DNA of 64,000 bases, taken from Gimesia algae (GTDB taxonomy: Bacteria > Planctomycetota > Planctomycetia > Planctomycetales > Planctomycetaceae). The stretch's first letter is position 1. The number at the start of each line of letters is the position of its first letter. The notes under the pieces were generated by a model. It was not told where the DNA came from and ran no database searches. It saw only the letters and a list, made by a program, of their open reading frames with translations. The stretch spans positions 7,631,029 through 7,695,028 of the forward strand of contig NZ_CP036343.1 of assembly GCF_007746795.1 (NCBI RefSeq), written 5' to 3'. Of the stretch, positions 28,426 through 37,709 are shown piece after piece. A program made the translations under genes and the position numbers.

Positions 28426-29088
28426 TTAACTGACGACCTCCCAGCGAAAACGCAGCTCAGGTCCGGTTACCAGGGAACCCGGGGTTAAAACGGCTCCCTC
28501 AGAAACAGTTATCTGATTCACATCGATTTTCAACCTGGAACGACACAAGACCTGATTTCCCTGGCGATACAGAATCACCGTTCCCGGCCAGTGGGGGCAG
28601 ACAACATGATTTTCACTGCTCGCTCCCAGCAGACAGGTTTCCGCCATCAGCACGACGCCATCCAGTCGCTGTTGCGGTTGATGGTGGCTCGTGAATTCGA
28701 GGCAGGCGGAAGCACTCAAGGCGGTCGGCTGTCGAAATGTGAGCACTGTATCTGTATTCAGTCTAAACGCCGCCAGATCCGTGAGCAAGACACGATCATT
28801 GACAGCACGTTGATTACAGAAAACAGGGGCCTGCGCTTCCAGAAAATAATTCTCTCCGGAACGGGTGATCGACGCATGGTGCCGAGACAGATTGGCCAGT
28901 AATGCTAAATCAGCCCATTGAGAACTCAGGCTGCTCGCCACTCCTGTTTCTCCCGGTCCACCAATTCTCAACGTCTCTGGTAAATAGACCAGGTACGTTC
29001 CAACTCCGTCAATCCACAACAGATAACTCATGCCAGCGAAAGATTTCGCAGCCTGATCCTGCCTGGATGATGAAGTGAAGAAGCCCAA
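28426..29088 (-). CDS. FHA-domain-like protein
   Basis: 220 aa. Residues about 20-130 look like an FHA domain: LLWIDGVGTYLVYLPETLRI, GGPG, ADLALLANLSRHHASITRSG, then NQRAVNDRVLLTDLAAFRLN. FHA domains bind phosphothreonine peptides, which fits the Ser/Thr kinase gene nearby. The start is TTG 29088, preceded by AGGAGA with 7-nt spacing; an internal ATG at 29031 (MSYLLW) is the alternative. The C-terminal end is duplicated as a fragment at 27992-28070. Confidence 0.75.
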   Translation of the reverse strand: MGFFTSSSRQDQAAKSFAGMSYLLWIDGVGTYLVYLPETLRIGGPGETGVASSLSSQWADLALLANLSRHHASITRSGENYFLEAQAPVFCNQRAVNDRVLLTDLAAFRLNTDTVLTFRQPTALSASACLEFTSHHQPQQRLDGVVLMAETCLLGASSENHVVCPHWPGTVILYRQGNQVLCRSRLKIDVNQITVSEGAVLTPGSLVTGPELRFRWEVVS

Positions 29089-29307
29089 GGTAATTCTCCT
29101 GAGTCAGAAAGAGAGAGGCACAAGCTGTTAAACGATACACTCTTAATTTTAACGAATAATCTTAGTAAGTGGTTGCTTAGAATCTGTTTTTGCCAGGGAT
29201 CGCTTAATTTTAATCTGGAGAAGAAACTGGCAAGGGGCAGGCAGCCCTGCTCGAATACAAGAACCACCTGCCACCACTCGCGCCAATACGCTCGTCTCTC
29301 AGTCTTT

Positions 29308-30114
29308 TTACTGAACCGCGACACGATCGCCTGATTTTGATTTGAAGTATTCATCCATCTGTTTGACGACATCCCGCTTTTCTTCCACTTTGGTATCAAC
29401 GGGAATCAGACCTGTGAATTTTCCTTCTGCGTCCAGCATCTTTTCTTTGACATCCAGCTGCTTGTTCAGGTCCTTAATCAGACTCTTGGCTCGTGTCAGC
29501 TGAGAATTATCAATTTCCAGATTGCTCACGGTTTCCGCTGCCTGAACCGATTTCAGACGTGCTTCCAGTTGCTCGATCTGTACTTCCATGTCCATCTTGG
29601 CGGAAAGCATATTTTCCAGCTTCTCGCGATTGGCATCCAAGGCCTTCTGGCGCGCCTTCAAAATCTGCTCGTTTCGCTTCACAGTATCGGTCGCGACTTT
29701 ATAACGATCGAAGCGTTGTGCCAGGTCGCTGCGGATATCATCTTTACTGTAGGTCCGGCTGGCGTACACAAATTCCGTCTCGTTGGATTCCAGGTCCGAA
29801 CGCAGAGTAAACATCGCATCTTTCTGCTGTTTCATTGCGAGTTCTGTTTCCTGCATCTCACTCTGCAGTGTTTCGACATCCACCTGCTGCTCTGCAATCA
29901 CGTGCATGCACCGACGAATGTCAGGCACCAGATCCTCCACCATTTTACGAGCTCGATCGACTTCAAAATCAACGGGGACTTCCGACTTGACCGCCTGCCT
30001 GACAGAATTGCCGGCTGTTTTCACATAACTCACCACATCGCGGCCAAAGACGAAGGTTCCCAGCGTGGCCAGCACTGCAGCACCTATTACAAATTTTTTA
30101 CACATGAATATCAT
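29308..30114 (-). CDS. Coiled-coil protein with N-terminal membrane anchor
   Basis: 268 aa. A hydrophobic N-terminus (KKFVIGAAVLATLGTFVFG) is followed by long heptad-rich coiled coils (about 60-245), for example VETLQSEMQETELAMKQQKD and ENMLSAKMDMEVQIEQLEAR. GAGGGAG precedes ATG 30114. I see no catalytic motif. A PspA- or tethering-like role is possible but not shown. It is the most upstream gene of the kinase/FHA block, with a 219-bp gap to the FHA gene. Confidence 0.6.
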   Translation of the reverse strand: MIFMCKKFVIGAAVLATLGTFVFGRDVVSYVKTAGNSVRQAVKSEVPVDFEVDRARKMVEDLVPDIRRCMHVIAEQQVDVETLQSEMQETELAMKQQKDAMFTLRSDLESNETEFVYASRTYSKDDIRSDLAQRFDRYKVATDTVKRNEQILKARQKALDANREKLENMLSAKMDMEVQIEQLEARLKSVQAAETVSNLEIDNSQLTRAKSLIKDLNKQLDVKEKMLDAEGKFTGLIPVDTKVEEKRDVVKQMDEYFKSKSGDRVAVQ

Positions 30115-30248
30115 TGTCCAGACTCCCTCTTACAACAACAAATGTTCGATTCGGAACAGTAGGCCAAACCGATCGGCCACGTCACAGGGAGTTATTCGCC
30201 GCTCATTTCAGGTTCTTGAAAGTTTTTCACAAAGTTTGCCGGAAAAAC

Positions 30249-30290
30249 AAAAAAACGCCGTATCCCATTGATAAACAACAGGATACAGCG
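30249..30290 (-). terminator. Terminator of the dipeptidase gene
   Basis: On the minus strand CGCTGTATCC (30290-30281) pairs with GGATACGGCG (30265-30256, one G-U), followed by seven T residues. It lies about 30 bp after the dipeptidase stop at 30319. Confidence 0.85.
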
Positions 30291-30318
30291 AACAAAACAT
30301 CTAGAATATCTGATATTC

Positions 30319-31401
30319 TCAGCTCTCTGGTAATGCCTTCAGGAAGAAATCCACAAAGTTCTGCGACATGATGCCTTTGATGTCTTCAGAACTGTATCCC
30401 CGTTTTTCCAGAATCCCGGCGAACATCCCCAGATCGGCGATCGTATCCAGATCGTGGGGCGTCTGTTCTTTCCCGAATCCGCCGTCCAGGTCCGTTCCCA
30501 GGCCGCAATGCTTTGCATTTCCTGCCAACTGGCAGATGTGATCGGTATGATTGGCAATATCTTCCACTGAAGTGGTTTTGGGATCAGAAACCCCAATCGT
30601 CCAGCCCGGTTTGATCATCCAGTTATCAAAGGCACAACCGATTACGGCACCGCGTTCGATCAACGCTTTGATCTGCTCATCCGTCAGTTGACGGTCGGCA
30701 TTCACCAGAGACCGGCAGTTGTGGTGGCTGGCAAGCACTGGTCCCTGGAAGATTTCCAGCGACTCCCAGAATGACTGATCGGCGAGGTGTGTCACATCCA
30801 GCAGCATACCCACCCGATCCATCTCTTTCAGCAGCGCGGGCCCCTGCTCTTTGAGCCCCCCTTCACTGCCTGTTCCAAAACAGTAGGGACCGGGACCATA
30901 ATGGGCGGGTCCTAAGATTCGCAGACCGGCATCAAACCAGTCACCAATCTGTTCGGGAGACAGAATCGGCGGTGCCCCTTCCATACTCAGGATGAAACCA
31001 ATGGGAATCGTACTTCCTTCCGCGCGGGCAGCTGTTTCATTGGCTTCCCATTCAGCGATATGACTGGCGAGTGTGCTGCTGTCGGGAATCTCTCTTAAGA
31101 CGCCTTTCGCTACCATCGCCCGGTAATAAGCCAACTGCCCCATGGCCACACCATAGGCGGCTTCTCTCGATTGATAATGCGTCAACGCCGCGTCTTTGCG
31201 ATGCAGTCGAGGCAGCAGCGTGGAGATCGTCATTCCCACGCCCCCCTGACGCAGGGCATGCCAGGAAACCGTTGCTTCGCCGGGAATTATATTTTCAAAC
31301 TGACGTTCAAACTTGCGAATGTCACTGACAGGTAATTCCAGATCCCGGTTCCATTCGCAGGCATTCCAGGCCATATCAAGGTGTGCATCAAAAATCAGCA
31401 T
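30319..31401 (-). CDS. Membrane dipeptidase (peptidase family M19)
   Basis: 360 aa. Binuclear zinc dipeptidase of the renal dipeptidase family: N-terminal FDAHLD (first zinc ligands), GFILSMEGA (bridging Glu), LLDVTHLADQSFWE, LASHHNCRSL (His ligands) and LGTDLDGGFG (Asp). It cleaves dipeptides, including D-amino-acid forms in some members. No signal peptide is visible, so it is probably cytoplasmic despite the family name. Confidence 0.93.
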   Translation of the reverse strand: MLIFDAHLDMAWNACEWNRDLELPVSDIRKFERQFENIIPGEATVSWHALRQGGVGMTISTLLPRLHRKDAALTHYQSREAAYGVAMGQLAYYRAMVAKGVLREIPDSSTLASHIAEWEANETAARAEGSTIPIGFILSMEGAPPILSPEQIGDWFDAGLRILGPAHYGPGPYCFGTGSEGGLKEQGPALLKEMDRVGMLLDVTHLADQSFWESLEIFQGPVLASHHNCRSLVNADRQLTDEQIKALIERGAVIGCAFDNWMIKPGWTIGVSDPKTTSVEDIANHTDHICQLAGNAKHCGLGTDLDGGFGKEQTPHDLDTIADLGMFAGILEKRGYSSEDIKGIMSQNFVDFFLKALPES

Positions 31402-31480
31402 AAGTTTCTCTATTCTGAAAAGAAGGTGGGAATGATCTCATTCGATCATTGTATATTATGATGGTTCTGCAAATCAGGTA

Positions 31481-31963
31481 TCAGGTAGAGGCAGGAGTTT
31501 CGGGACCTGACACATCAGTGGAATTTCCGCCACAGGAACAGATTCCCGCAGCAAAAGAAAACCAGCCCACAATGAGCAGTGTCCCGCCAATCGGCGCAAT
31601 GGCCCCCCAGAAAGTCTGACCGCTGAGCGTCAAAACGTAAAGACTTCCGGAGAAAAAAATGATCCCCAGCAAAAAACACCAGCCGGCTGTATTCAACAGC
31701 TTTTTCTTCTGCGAAGTCAATCCGGCAAATCCGACCAGCAACAAAGCAATGGAGTGGTACATCTGGTATTGCGCGCCGGTCTTGAAATCGTTCAGATATT
31801 TCTCAGCCGCGGGTACTTCTACCCCCGAAACCGTTTTTACCTGTCCGGCATATTTCTCAGCAAAATATCCATCGACGCCATGGGCACCGAAGGCACCGAT
31901 AATGACAGCCAGTCCGCCCAACGCTGCACCAATCGTCGACCAGTTAATAGAACAACACGACAT
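31481..31963 (-). CDS. DUF423 family membrane protein
   Basis: 160 aa from ATG 31963, which has GGGGAGAGACTTGG before it. Four membrane helices. The DUF423 hallmarks are GGLAVIIGAFGAHGV near the start and GAQYQMYHSIALLLVG in the middle, then FLLGIIFFSGSLYVLTL and IAPIGGTLLIVGW. The family (YgdD type) has no agreed function. An extra insert (about residues 34-58) separates the two motifs. The upstream DJ-1/PfpI gene is 52 bp away, so they may be cotranscribed. Confidence 0.9.
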   Translation of the reverse strand: MSCCSINWSTIGAALGGLAVIIGAFGAHGVDGYFAEKYAGQVKTVSGVEVPAAEKYLNDFKTGAQYQMYHSIALLLVGFAGLTSQKKKLLNTAGWCFLLGIIFFSGSLYVLTLSGQTFWGAIAPIGGTLLIVGWFSFAAGICSCGGNSTDVSGPETPAST

Positions 31964-32015
31964 CCAAGTCTCTCCCCGATTAAAATGTGATACCAAAACT
32001 ACGGTTTCACGAATA

Positions 32016-32597
32016 TTATAACTCGATTTTGGTTCCCAGCACTTCCAGAAACGCAGCCAGCCACTGCGGATGGGCGGGCCAGGCGGGCGCGGAAACCAGA
32101 TTCCCATCTACGTGAACGCCATCAATGGGAGTTTCCACAAACGTGCCTCCGGCGAGAGTCACCTCGGGGGCGCACGCCGGGTACGCCGTACAGCTTTTGT
32201 CTTTCAACACACCGGCGGCGGCCAGCAACTGCAAGCCATGGCAGATGGCGGCGATCGGCTTGCCTGCGGTCGCAAATTGCCGGGCGATCTCAAGCACGCG
32301 CTCATTCAGGCGAATGTATTCCGGTGCCCGTCCGCCGGGAATCAGCAAAGCAGTATAGTCGTCTGCATTCACTTCAGCGAAAGTGGCATTCAGAGTGAAG
32401 TTGTGCCCCCGCTTTTCGGAATAGGTCTGATCGCCTTCAAAATCGTGAATCGAAGTCCGGATGATCTCGCCCGCTTTTTTATCGGGACAGACCACATCGA
32501 CCTGGTATCCCACCATCGTTAATGCCTGGAACGGGACCATGATTTCATAGTCCTCTACGTAGTCACCCGTTAAAAACAGGATGGATTTTTTTGCCAT
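32016..32597 (-). CDS. DJ-1/PfpI family protein
   Basis: 193 aa with a flavodoxin-like fold. Seen are [19 protein letters not shown] (with the conserved Glu of the family), [10 protein letters not shown] and [15 protein letters not shown], where the Cys of AICHG is the nucleophile. Family members are deglycases, glyoxalases or proteases; the exact reaction cannot be told. It lies between the TauE/SafE gene (24 bp upstream) and DUF423, in one minus-strand block. Confidence 0.92.
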   Translation of the reverse strand: MAKKSILFLTGDYVEDYEIMVPFQALTMVGYQVDVVCPDKKAGEIIRTSIHDFEGDQTYSEKRGHNFTLNATFAEVNADDYTALLIPGGRAPEYIRLNERVLEIARQFATAGKPIAAICHGLQLLAAAGVLKDKSCTAYPACAPEVTLAGGTFVETPIDGVHVDGNLVSAPAWPAHPQWLAAFLEVLGTKIEL

Positions 32598-32621
32598 TGT
32601 CTCATCTCCTCTGATGATGTT

Positions 32622-33500
32622 TTAACCTGCCAGCAGAAACACCAGCCGCGTCCCAATCATAAGAGCCACAGAGAGTAATAACCAGCCAAACTGCCGTCTC
32701 AACTGCAACCCTTTGAGTCGGGCGTTCAGGTCCGATCCCAGCCGGGCGCCTACCGTTCCCCCGAGCAGGAGTGCGATTACTATCATGATACTGATATTGC
32801 CATGCCAGGCGTGCGCGATCGTTGACTGGAATGCCACGATCCAGACGATCACCAGGCTGCAGGTGATCGCCCGATGGGTGGGAATTCCCAGACCAAAAAT
32901 CAGTATCGGAAATAACAGGATGCCTCCACTGATCCCCAGAAGACCGGAGACGAGCCCCAGACCCAGACCAAACCACGCAATGACTGGAATCGAAAGCGGC
33001 GCTTCAACCAAACCGGGAAATTGAACTACTGGTGGTATCTGGAATCGATCTGTAAACAGCGTTCCGCTCAATTCTGAATCATCGCGGCGGGCACTACGTA
33101 ATGAAAGTATCCCCAGCCCGGTTAACATCAGGAAATAGGCAATCAGCACCACCAAATCCGCGACAATAATGTTTCTTCCATTAAGCATGACAGCAGCAGA
33201 TGATTTCGCGTGTTCCAGAATCCCCGTCCCGGCAATGACACCTAATAACAATCCCCCCGTAATCACCAGTGGGAAAAACAGATCTCGTCCTTTAATCTTC
33301 CGCGCCAGCAGCGATGTCGTCGCAGGTCCCAGTACCTGGCAGGCACTGGCGCCGACAGCCAGTTCCATGGGAATTCCCAGCACAATATTCAGAATGGGGA
33401 CCAGCAGAAATCCGCCGCCCACTCCGAACATTCCCGCCAGAAAGCCAATCAGCCCTCCCGCAGTGGAAATCAGAAAAAAGTCAAACCATCCAAAACCCAT
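32622..33500 (-). CDS. TauE/SafE family (sulfite/organosulfonate) exporter
   Basis: 292 aa with about eight membrane helices in two repeats. The family glycine motifs are GFLAGMFGVGGGFLLVPIL near the N-terminus and GLVSGLLGISGGILLFPIL in the second half. These proteins move sulfite, sulfonates or other anions out of the cell; the substrate here is not known. A 48-aa membrane protein gene ends 12 bp upstream and is probably coupled with it. Confidence 0.92.
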   Translation of the reverse strand: MGFGWFDFFLISTAGGLIGFLAGMFGVGGGFLLVPILNIVLGIPMELAVGASACQVLGPATTSLLARKIKGRDLFFPLVITGGLLLGVIAGTGILEHAKSSAAVMLNGRNIIVADLVVLIAYFLMLTGLGILSLRSARRDDSELSGTLFTDRFQIPPVVQFPGLVEAPLSIPVIAWFGLGLGLVSGLLGISGGILLFPILIFGLGIPTHRAITCSLVIVWIVAFQSTIAHAWHGNISIMIVIALLLGGTVGARLGSDLNARLKGLQLRRQFGWLLLSVALMIGTRLVFLLAG

Positions 33501-33512
33501 AACGCCGTCGCC

Positions 33513-33659
33513 TCAGATCTGATAATCAGGGAAAATATAATCGTCGTCTGAGTTGTTGTTCGAGCGATCCTGCCATTGATTGAAGATCCAGTTCACAATC
33601 ACGCCCCATAAAACGGGAATGATGATGCAGGCAATGATGAAGAAGATCTTGTCCAGCAT
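33513..33659 (-). CDS. Small single-pass membrane protein (48 aa)
   Basis: ATG 33659 to TGA 33513. The sequence begins MLDKIFFIIACIIIPVLWGV with a continuing hydrophobic helix to about residue 24. A soluble acidic tail (NNNSDDDYIFPDYQI) follows. The frame ends 12 bp before the TauE/SafE start, whose ribosome site GAGGCGACGG lies in the gap. It is too short for ordinary gene finders. It may be a partner of the exporter. Confidence 0.6.
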   Translation of the reverse strand: MLDKIFFIIACIIIPVLWGVIVNWIFNQWQDRSNNNSDDDYIFPDYQI

Positions 33660-33842
33660 GTGTTTGACCTTAACGGAGTTCAGAATGGTGTGCTTCGTGT
33701 TTAGAGGCTGCAGGCGGCTGCTGTCAAGTGTGAACAGTCGCTTCCCCGGGAATGACAGCCGATCTTAGTTGTTTTTTCATACCTTTTCTGAGAACATGTA
33801 CGTTCGTGAATCACAGCATCCATCCATGAAGGTCCTGCAATT

Positions 33843-34973
33843 ATGGGCGAGCCAATACAGGAATCCGATCAGCCACTGCTTGAGCTGATTCAGTTAAATC
33901 TGATCCGGGGAGTCGGCCCGCGGATTCGCCGGACGTTACTGGATCAGTTTGGTAGCCCGGCTGAAATCTTGAACGCCCCCCGTCAGGAATTGCTCAATGT
34001 CCCGGGCATCGGGACCAAACTGGCCGACGCCATCATTTATCGTGAAGCAAAATCGACTGCGGCAGACGAACTCCGACGCTGTCGCGAATCTGGTTATCAG
34101 ATCTTATTTGAGGATTCAGCAGAGTACCCATCGCTCCTGAGAGAAATGCCCGATCCGCCTTCCCTGCTTTACTGTAAAGGAAGCCTGTTGCCGGAAGACG
34201 AACTGGCGGTCGCAATCGTCGGCTCACGCAAATGCACTCATTATGGACTGCAGCAGGCAGAAAAGATCGCCGCTGCGCTGGCGCGGGCCGGGATTACTAT
34301 TGTCAGTGGTCTCGCCCGAGGGATTGACCAGGCAGCTCACACCGGCGCGCTCAAAGCAGGGGGGCGCACGATTGCCGTCATGGCGACCGGGCTGGCTCAT
34401 ATTTACCCTCCCGAACACCGGGATCTGGCGGATTCCGTCGCCCGTCAAGGCGCAATCGTCACCGAGTTTTGTCTGGATCAGGCGCCGGTCGCTGGCCTGT
34501 TTCCTCAGCGTAATCGCATCATCAGCGGATTTTCCATGGGCGTTGTCTTGATCGAAGCAGGTCGCAAAAGTGGTGCCCTGCACACTGCGCGGCATGCTTA
34601 CGAACAGGGGCGTGAAGTCTTTGCCGTCCCTGGTCGCATTGATCATCCCGCCAGTGCCGGCTGTCATGACCTGATTCGCGACGGTGCCATGCTCGTCCGG
34701 GATGTGGAAGACATCCTGGAAGGACTGGGCCCGGCGAAGACACCTGTCATGACAGCACAAAACCGGGAAGTCCATACGCCACGCGAACTCTCGTTAAGCG
34801 AATTTGAACGTGATATTCTGAATCTGGTCACACTGGAACCACAGCATCTCAACGAAATTGTTCAGTCGAGCCATCTCGATTCCTCGCGCATTCTTTCCAC
34901 TCTCACAATTCTGGAAATGCGCAAAGTGGTCAAACGCCTGCCCGGTGGGTATCTGGTCCGCGCCATGGGTTGA
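33843..34973 (+). CDS. dprA: DNA-processing protein DprA
   Basis: 376 aa. Helix-hairpin-helix region at about 15-75 (LIRGVGPRIRRTLL, LNVPGIGTKLADAI). The Rossmann-like DprA core is at about 80-290 (AIVGSRKCTHYGLQQAEKIA, ITIVSGLARGIDQAAHTGAL, FPQRNRIISGFS, EAGRKSGALHTARHA, VPGRID). A winged helix is at the C-terminus (about 315-372). DprA loads RecA on incoming single-stranded DNA during transformation. Weak AAGG ribosome site. comM is 10 kb away. Confidence 0.95.
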   Translation: MGEPIQESDQPLLELIQLNLIRGVGPRIRRTLLDQFGSPAEILNAPRQELLNVPGIGTKLADAIIYREAKSTAADELRRCRESGYQILFEDSAEYPSLLREMPDPPSLLYCKGSLLPEDELAVAIVGSRKCTHYGLQQAEKIAAALARAGITIVSGLARGIDQAAHTGALKAGGRTIAVMATGLAHIYPPEHRDLADSVARQGAIVTEFCLDQAPVAGLFPQRNRIISGFSMGVVLIEAGRKSGALHTARHAYEQGREVFAVPGRIDHPASAGCHDLIRDGAMLVRDVEDILEGLGPAKTPVMTAQNREVHTPRELSLSEFERDILNLVTLEPQHLNEIVQSSHLDSSRILSTLTILEMRKVVKRLPGGYLVRAMG

Positions 34974-35014
34974 TTACGATTCCCAAAAGCAGCAATTCTT
35001 ATTAACATCTCAAG

Positions 35015-35692
35015 ATGAATTCTCCATCCGAAGCAAGCACCGCCGGCCAGGCCGTCTATTCCAAACGTATTTTATCGATCTATGATCTCTGGGTCCTGGG
35101 TATCTCCAACTCTCTGATCTGGAAGTGTCGTACCCGACACATCTTGAGCTGGATGAACCAGAGTCTGACCGCCAATCATCTGGATGTGGGAGTCGGCACC
35201 GGTTACTATCTGGAACATTGCACGTTTCCAGATTTGAACGTCAGACTGGGCCTGCTCGACCTGAATTCAAACAGCCTCGCAGCCGCCACCAGTCGGGCCG
35301 GCAGATATAAACCCGAAAGTTATCAGGCAGACATCCTGCAGCCCCTGCCCGACCAGCCAAAACGATTCGACTCGGTCAGTCTGAACTATCTCCTGCATTG
35401 TCTACCCGGTGATCTAACTACAAAATCAATTCTGTTTGATCATCTTAATCAATGGTTGAACCCGGGAGCCATTATCTCGGGCTCGACCATTCTGGCAGAA
35501 GGAATTCCTCGCAGCCTGCCCGCCCGCAAATTAATGAACTTCTACAATGAGAAAAAGATCTTCACTAACGCAGCAGACAGTCGGGATGAGTTACAATCTC
35601 GGCTCCAGAGTCGTTATACTGACGTGGAACTGAAAGTGACGGGCTGTGTGGCCCTGTTTCGTGCCCGCTACACTCCTTCAACAACAAATTGA
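35015..35692 (+). CDS. Class I SAM-dependent methyltransferase
   Basis: 225 aa. SAM-binding motif I is LDVGVGTGYYLEH, then LGLLDLNSNSLAAATSRAG (acidic end of beta2), YQADILQPLPDQPKRFDSVS and LNYLLHCLPGD. A typical Methyltransf_12/25-like fold; the substrate is unknown. The stop overlaps the TTG/ATG region of the DUF455 gene, so the two form a unit. Confidence 0.82.
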   Translation: MNSPSEASTAGQAVYSKRILSIYDLWVLGISNSLIWKCRTRHILSWMNQSLTANHLDVGVGTGYYLEHCTFPDLNVRLGLLDLNSNSLAAATSRAGRYKPESYQADILQPLPDQPKRFDSVSLNYLLHCLPGDLTTKSILFDHLNQWLNPGAIISGSTILAEGIPRSLPARKLMNFYNEKKIFTNAADSRDELQSRLQSRYTDVELKVTGCVALFRARYTPSTTN

Positions 35693-35697
35693 GCAGT

Positions 35698-36522
35698 ATG
35701 GAAATTCGCGAATTTGCAGAACGGGTGCTCCTCAGTGATTCACTGGAAGAGAAATTAAAACCCGCTCCCCCGATTTTAACCGACGACTGTCCGGGAGATT
35801 CGCTGCGCATCAAAGAACCGACGCGCCCGGCCAATTTGCAGTTCGCCGCCCCCCGCACGGCTCCCGCCATGCCGAAACCTGCAGCATTGGTGGAGCAGGA
35901 AAAGCGGGCGCTCGCCCACCACATCATGGCGAACCATGAACTGCAGGCGCTGGAAGTGATGGCCTATGTCCTGTGTGCTTTCCCCGAGGCGCCTGCTGAA
36001 TTTCGTCAGGGCATGTGCGCCATCATGGCAGACGAACAACGACACACCCGCATGCATAAAGAACGGGCTGCGGTACTGGGACTGGAGTTTGGCAGTCTAC
36101 CCGTAAACTGTTATATCTGGAAGAAGGCTCTCAGTTATGAAAGCCTACTCGATTACCTGGCCGGCCTGCCTCTGACATTTGAAGGTCGCAACCTGGATCA
36201 TACAGGCGAATTCGAACAGTACTTTCTAGATGCCGGAGATCAACGCAGTGCTGCTTTGATGAAGGTCGTCTATCGCGATGAAATTCAGCACGTTGCCTTT
36301 GGATTGCACTGGCTGCGACAGTTAAAACCCGACCATCTCTCGGACTGGGAAGCCTACGAACAGCATCTGCACTGGCCCATCCGTGCTGCTCTTTCCGTGG
36401 GTGATACCTTCAACAGGGAAGCACGCAGGGAGACCGGCATGACAGACGAATTCATTGATCGGCTTTACCAGGCAGCTCACTCCGATCAGCCACCCAACCA
36501 GAAACCGAAAAACCTCGATTGA
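35698..36522 (+). CDS. DUF455 family ferritin-like protein
   Basis: 274 aa from ATG 35698 (a TTG at 35689 overlapping the previous stop is an alternative). The DUF455 family has a ferritin-like four-helix bundle with diiron ligands, here HHIMANHELQALEVMAYVL, MADEQRHTRMH and YRDEIQHVAFGLHWL. DUF455 is related to the tRNA hydroxylase MiaE, but its substrate is not known. It is flanked by a methyltransferase and a HAD-like protein on the same strand. Confidence 0.88.
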   Translation: MEIREFAERVLLSDSLEEKLKPAPPILTDDCPGDSLRIKEPTRPANLQFAAPRTAPAMPKPAALVEQEKRALAHHIMANHELQALEVMAYVLCAFPEAPAEFRQGMCAIMADEQRHTRMHKERAAVLGLEFGSLPVNCYIWKKALSYESLLDYLAGLPLTFEGRNLDHTGEFEQYFLDAGDQRSAALMKVVYRDEIQHVAFGLHWLRQLKPDHLSDWEAYEQHLHWPIRAALSVGDTFNREARRETGMTDEFIDRLYQAAHSDQPPNQKPKNLD

Positions 36523-36540
36523 GATGGCGGGGACTCCAGT

Positions 36541-37257
36541 ATGAATCAACAAGGTCAAGTCCGCTGGAACAAGGTGATTTTCGTTGACTGGCATGGCGTA
36601 CTCTCACTCGATCCTTTCTGGATGTCCATCATTCACAATGAAGAGCATCCACTCCACTCATCGCTCTCGGAAGCAGTCAGGTATCTCTTTGCGGAAAACG
36701 ATTCCTTAGTCCGAGACTGGATGCGGGGAAACATCACCACCAGCCAGATTGTCGACAGACTGCAGATTGAAGCGAATCCAGAGTTCCCGCCTGATTATCT
36801 CGCGCGAAAATCAGTGGATGACTGCCAACTGATGCGGGTCAACAGTCAATTGATCCCGCTGTTACAGTCAGCACAGCAGACAGGTACAGCCATCGTGCTG
36901 GCGACCGACAACATGGATTGTTTTCATGATGCGATTCTACGGGCAAGACAGCAGTCACCGCGATTGAAAGAAACAAAAACAACGTCATTCTTCACAACAG
37001 CCAGACTGTTCGATGATGTACTCTGCTCCAGCACACAACGTATCTTGAAAAGCGAAGATCCCCGACGCTTCTTTGAACACTGGCTCTCATCACATACCCT
37101 TGATTTCAGCGATGCCCTGTTGCTGGATGACTTGGAAAAAAACTGCAGAGAGTTTCAAGCAGCTGGTGGCACTGCAATTCAGTGGAAGAGTGATTTTTTA
37201 GAAGTAGAGGCAGGTAAGTTTCATTCAGAATTGAAAAGCTGGCTTCAGATCTCTTAA
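36541..37257 (+). CDS. HAD-like hydrolase
   Basis: 238 aa. HAD motif I is VIFVDWHGVLSLD (DxHG in place of the usual DxDG), motif II AIVLATDNMD, and motif IV region ALLLDDLEKNC. A helical cap lies at about 45-95. The second aspartate of motif I is replaced by His, so acid-base catalysis could be altered. It follows the DUF455 gene with an 18-bp gap and is probably cotranscribed. Confidence 0.82.
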   Translation: MNQQGQVRWNKVIFVDWHGVLSLDPFWMSIIHNEEHPLHSSLSEAVRYLFAENDSLVRDWMRGNITTSQIVDRLQIEANPEFPPDYLARKSVDDCQLMRVNSQLIPLLQSAQQTGTAIVLATDNMDCFHDAILRARQQSPRLKETKTTSFFTTARLFDDVLCSSTQRILKSEDPRRFFEHWLSSHTLDFSDALLLDDLEKNCREFQAAGGTAIQWKSDFLEVEAGKFHSELKSWLQIS

Positions 37258-37445
37258 TAGTAGCAATTTCTCTTCATTCCTGTTGCTTCGCCACCGCGAG
37301 TCAAATTAGACTGTATCAAGTTTTACTATCGTGTCTCCAGGGTCATTTAGGCCGAGTATCATAGATTGTTAAGACGCACAGGTGGAATTTGATGCGATCT
37401 AGAATTCAGATTATCGAGTAATCGTCTGAGAACGCGGTGTCTATT

Positions 37446-37709
37446 ATGTGGCCCTTTTCAAAGCCTGAAAAAAATCGAGCATTTAACGGTATCTGCCCTG
37501 ACTGCGGGAAAGATCTTGATGCTGTTCAACAAATCTGCAGAAACGAACTGCCGGTTCTCACATGCATGAATTGTTCAAAAACCTTTGATTATTCATACGA
37601 TCCTGGACACGTTTTCCTGGAAGTGCAATCACAGCGAAGAGAATGTCGATTTTCACCAATGAAACAACGGCTGCGTAAAGCTCAAATCAAAAACCCCAGA
37701 CTCATTTGA
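37446..37709 (+). CDS. Zinc-ribbon protein, probably cut short by an in-frame TGA
   Basis: 87 aa from ATG 37446 (MWPFSKPEKNR). A zinc ribbon is formed by ICPDCGKDL and LTCMNCSKTF. The same frame stays open past the TGA (37707-37709) for another 59 codons to TAG 37887-37889, and that part looks protein-like (VVYELANGVIVFYDSANKQY). The intact ancestor may have been about 147 aa. Either the TGA is a nonsense mutation, or the stop is read through, or the rest is chance. Family not recognised. Confidence 0.55.
   Translation: MWPFSKPEKNRAFNGICPDCGKDLDAVQQICRNELPVLTCMNCSKTFDYSYDPGHVFLEVQSQRRECRFSPMKQRLRKAQIKNPRLI

Noticed and set aside
29028..29399. 123-codon minus-strand frame spanning the FHA start and the coiled-coil gene end
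   Set aside because: It overlaps two better supported genes in other frames and has no ribosome site or signature.
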